DNA from: Bacteroidota bacterium
Lineage (GTDB): Bacteria > Bacteroidota > Bacteroidia > 2-12-FULL-35-15
Reading direction: 5' to 3'
Assembly: GCA_021413595.1 (NCBI GenBank)
Contig: JAIOQD010000333.1
Location: forward strand, 1 to 8,652
DNA: 8,652 nucleotides
Shown here piece by piece: positions 7,521 to 8,652 of this stretch. Every line of letters begins with the position of its first letter. Positions within the stretch are counted from its first letter, which is position 1. Made by a program: the position numbers and the translations under genes. The notes below the pieces were generated by a model. The model made no database searches, was not told the DNA's origin, and saw only the letters and a program-made list of their open reading frames with translations.

Positions 7521-7528
7521 CGAAGGTA
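7521..7528 (-). promoter_or_regulatory. Probable -7 box TACCTTCG for the flavoprotein gene
   Basis: The leftward strand reads TACCTTCG, one base from TAnnTTTG, with 28 bases between the box and the ATG at 7492. It shares the TAnCTTCG form with the box before the coiled-coil lipoprotein gene. No -33 TTG is evident. Confidence 0.4.
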
Positions 7529-7674
7529 AAATATTATTTGCTGTATTTTTTAATGATATTTTTTTATACGCTAAAAGTAGCTGGATTATTGTCCAAATAT
7601 GTCCATAAAATTGGCATATTTAGCCTCCAAATGGATGATTTCCATTCATTTATTAAAATCAATCTAAGTTTTTG

Positions 7675-7682
7675 TAATTTTG
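7675..7682 (+). promoter_or_regulatory. Exact TAATTTTG -7 box facing aroA, 321 bases upstream
   Basis: TAATTTTG matches the Bacteroidota box exactly and is followed by C, a frequent continuation. It points right, where the next gene is aroA, starting 321 bases after the box. It would therefore give a leader of about 315 bases or a separate small RNA. A weaker candidate, TACATTTT at 7975-7982, sits much closer to aroA. Confidence 0.4.
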
Positions 7683-7715
7683 CATTTAATAAATAGGGAA
7701 TTTGATATGTGGTTC

Positions 7716-7760
7716 ATTTCAATTTAACAATTTATCAGTAAGCAATTATTTCAATTTAAC
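7716..7760. repeat. 13-bp direct repeat ATTTCAATTTAAC, two copies
   Basis: Two perfect copies of ATTTCAATTTAAC lie at 7716-7728 and 7748-7760, a 32-base period. They sit just downstream of the TAATTTTG box. With only two copies in A+T-rich DNA, they may be a paired protein-binding site or a local duplication. Confidence 0.5.
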
Positions 7761-7814
7761 GAGTTCTGATTGCCTATTGGGTACCTCTAAAAACTATTGT
7801 TGTAAAATAAAAAT

Positions 7815-7893
7815 CACCACTGAGGCACTAAAAACATAGAGATTCACTGAGAGAAACTTAATGTTCCTTAATGAACTAAGTGTCTAAGTGATT
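7815..7893. repeat. Palindromic intergenic repeat built from CACTGAG and CTAAGTG words
   Basis: The left part carries CACTGAG twice (7818-7824 and 7845-7851) and the right part CTAAGTG twice (7876-7882 and 7884-7890). The segment 7818-7831 pairs with the reverse complement of the right part, 11 of 14 bases matching. An inner stem ACTTA-AT-GTTC / GAACTAAGT closes around CTTAAT. From memory, similar CACTGAG/CACTAAG strings recur in intergenic DNA of Bacteroidota and related phyla; I could not check this. Confidence 0.6.
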
Positions 7894-8003
7894 AAGTTTT
7901 TAGATTGCCTTATTGCAAATTGCTTAATGGTCAAATTCCTTCATAATTGGCCCATTTGAAAATTGGCTAATTGTTACATTTTTATTTTAAATCCGGAATC
8001 AAA

Positions 8004-8652
8004 ATGAAATACCGCATTTCCAATTCTACAAAAAAACTGTTTGGCAGTATTGAGCTAACACCTTCAAAAAGCATCAGTAATCGTGTGTTGATTATACAGT
8101 CGCTTTGCGCTGAAAAATTTGAAATAAAAAATCTTGCTACTGCAGACGACACGTTGGTTTTAAAACAAATCCTTACCTCTATAGCAAATAACACAGCCCC
8201 TTCTGAAGCCACTTATGATATTGGTGCTTCAGGAACTGCAATGCGTTTTTTAACAGCAGTATTTTCAACAAAAAAAGGAACACATATTTTAACAGGGTCG
8301 GATAGGATGAAAAAACGCCCAATAGGAGTATTGGTAAATGCTTTGCGTGACTTAGGCGCTGATATTGAATACTTGGAAGAAGAAGGATTTCCTCCATTAA
8401 GAATTACGGGGAAAGAACTAACAGGGACTGAAATAGAAATGGATGGTAATGTAAGCAGTCAGTATATTTCCGCTTTATTAATGATTTCTCCCGAATTACC
8501 AAACGGATTGGTTATTAAATTTACAGGAGAAGTAACCTCTCGCCCGTATGTTAATATGACATTGAAAATGATGGAGGAGTTCCGTGTTTATGGTCAGTGG
8601 CACGACAATTTTATTTCGGTGAGTAAACAACAATATCATAAAAAAAGTGAGC
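8004..8652 (+). CDS. aroA: 3-phosphoshikimate 1-carboxyvinyltransferase (EPSP synthase), N-terminal part
   Basis: It joins phosphoenolpyruvate to shikimate-3-phosphate in the sixth step of the shikimate pathway to aromatic amino acids, in the cytoplasm. The frame is open from the ATG at 8004 to the window edge, giving 216 of the usual roughly 410-430 codons. Motifs in order are PSKSISNR (residues 20-27, with Lys22, Ser23 and Arg27 at the same numbers as in the E. coli enzyme), GASGTAMRFL (74-83), DRMKKRPIG (100-108), VSSQY (150-154) and TSRPY (178-182). The glycine of the GTAMR motif is kept, so the alanine seen at this place in glyphosate-insensitive class II enzymes is absent. Phe replaces the Pro that follows the Arg in E. 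coli. The residues before the ATG are A-rich with no Shine-Dalgarno sequence. Transcription probably starts in the repeat-rich gap to its left. Confidence 0.96.
   Translation, partial: MKYRISNSTKKLFGSIELTPSKSISNRVLIIQSLCAEKFEIKNLATADDTLVLKQILTSIANNTAPSEATYDIGASGTAMRFLTAVFSTKKGTHILTGSDRMKKRPIGVLVNALRDLGADIEYLEEEGFPPLRITGKELTGTEIEMDGNVSSQYISALLMISPELPNGLVIKFTGEVTSRPYVNMTLKMMEEFRVYGQWHDNFISVSKQQYHKKSE

Larger units (their letters stand above)
7493..8003. other. 511-bp non-coding region between divergent genes, rich in small repeats
   Basis: I find no convincing gene here on either strand. The left end holds the promoter-like box of the flavoprotein gene. Then come a small hairpin (AAATATG with CCA, paired with TGG-CATATTT, 7595-7621), a second short hairpin AATGGA/TCCATT (7630-7646) and an exact rightward TAATTTTG box. 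After these lie a 13-bp direct repeat, a CACTGAG/CTAAGTG palindromic element, and a stretch of repeated AATTGGC / ATTGC words up to the aroA start. Its texture is that of repeat-laden intergenic DNA rather than decayed coding sequence. Confidence 0.7.

Noticed and set aside
7716..7915. CRISPR-like array
   Set aside because: Repeats are short, of different kinds and only two copies each, with no regular spacers and no cas genes nearby.
7982..8397. Two minus-strand open frames over the aroA start
   Set aside because: They are shadows of aroA, which carries all the expected EPSP synthase motifs in its own frame.
1..8652. A new multi-gene system
   Set aside because: The genes are unrelated housekeeping or envelope functions with separate signals on both strands; no clustering, shared regulation or mobile-gene context supports a joint system.

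Overview
The window is A+T-rich DNA from a member of the Bacteroidota; the genus cannot be read from it. This rests on several signs. Start codons follow A-rich tracts rather than Shine-Dalgarno sequences. Several genes carry TAnnTTTG-like -7 promoter boxes close to their starts. The UvrA, RRM protein, lipoprotein and M16 peptidase sequences are of the kind typical of this phylum. The layout is loose: single genes on both strands, mostly with their own signals, and no long operon.

Left part (1-2333), all leftward. The 5' 545 codons of uvrA (nucleotide excision repair) run off the left edge. Upstream of uvrA is a small secreted protein gene that appears frameshifted: promoter, ATG and signal peptide are in one frame and the beta-strand-rich body is in another. 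A weak hairpin plus T-rich tract lies between the two.

Middle part (2334-4965), all rightward. A compact 82-residue RRM RNA-binding protein is followed by a serine beta-lactamase-fold lipoprotein, then a coiled-coil lipoprotein with its own promoter. A strong bidirectional terminator ends this block and also serves the converging gene on its right.

Right part (5053-7492), leftward. These are a single M16 zinc peptidase and a nitronate monooxygenase/FabK-type flavoprotein. Between them sits an imperfect palindrome of about 178 bp that looks like a small non-coding mobile or intergenic repeat.

Far right (7493-8652). A 511-bp non-coding stretch is rich in small repeats. It holds a 13-bp direct repeat, a CACTGAG/CTAAGTG palindromic element and an exact TAATTTTG box pointing right. 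It leads into the first 216 codons of aroA (shikimate pathway), which runs off the right edge.

The genes are mostly unrelated housekeeping or cell-envelope functions and do not form a recognisable joint pathway. I looked for a new defence, mobile or biosynthetic system and did not find one. The parts most worth a second look are the non-coding repeats and the frameshifted secreted gene.
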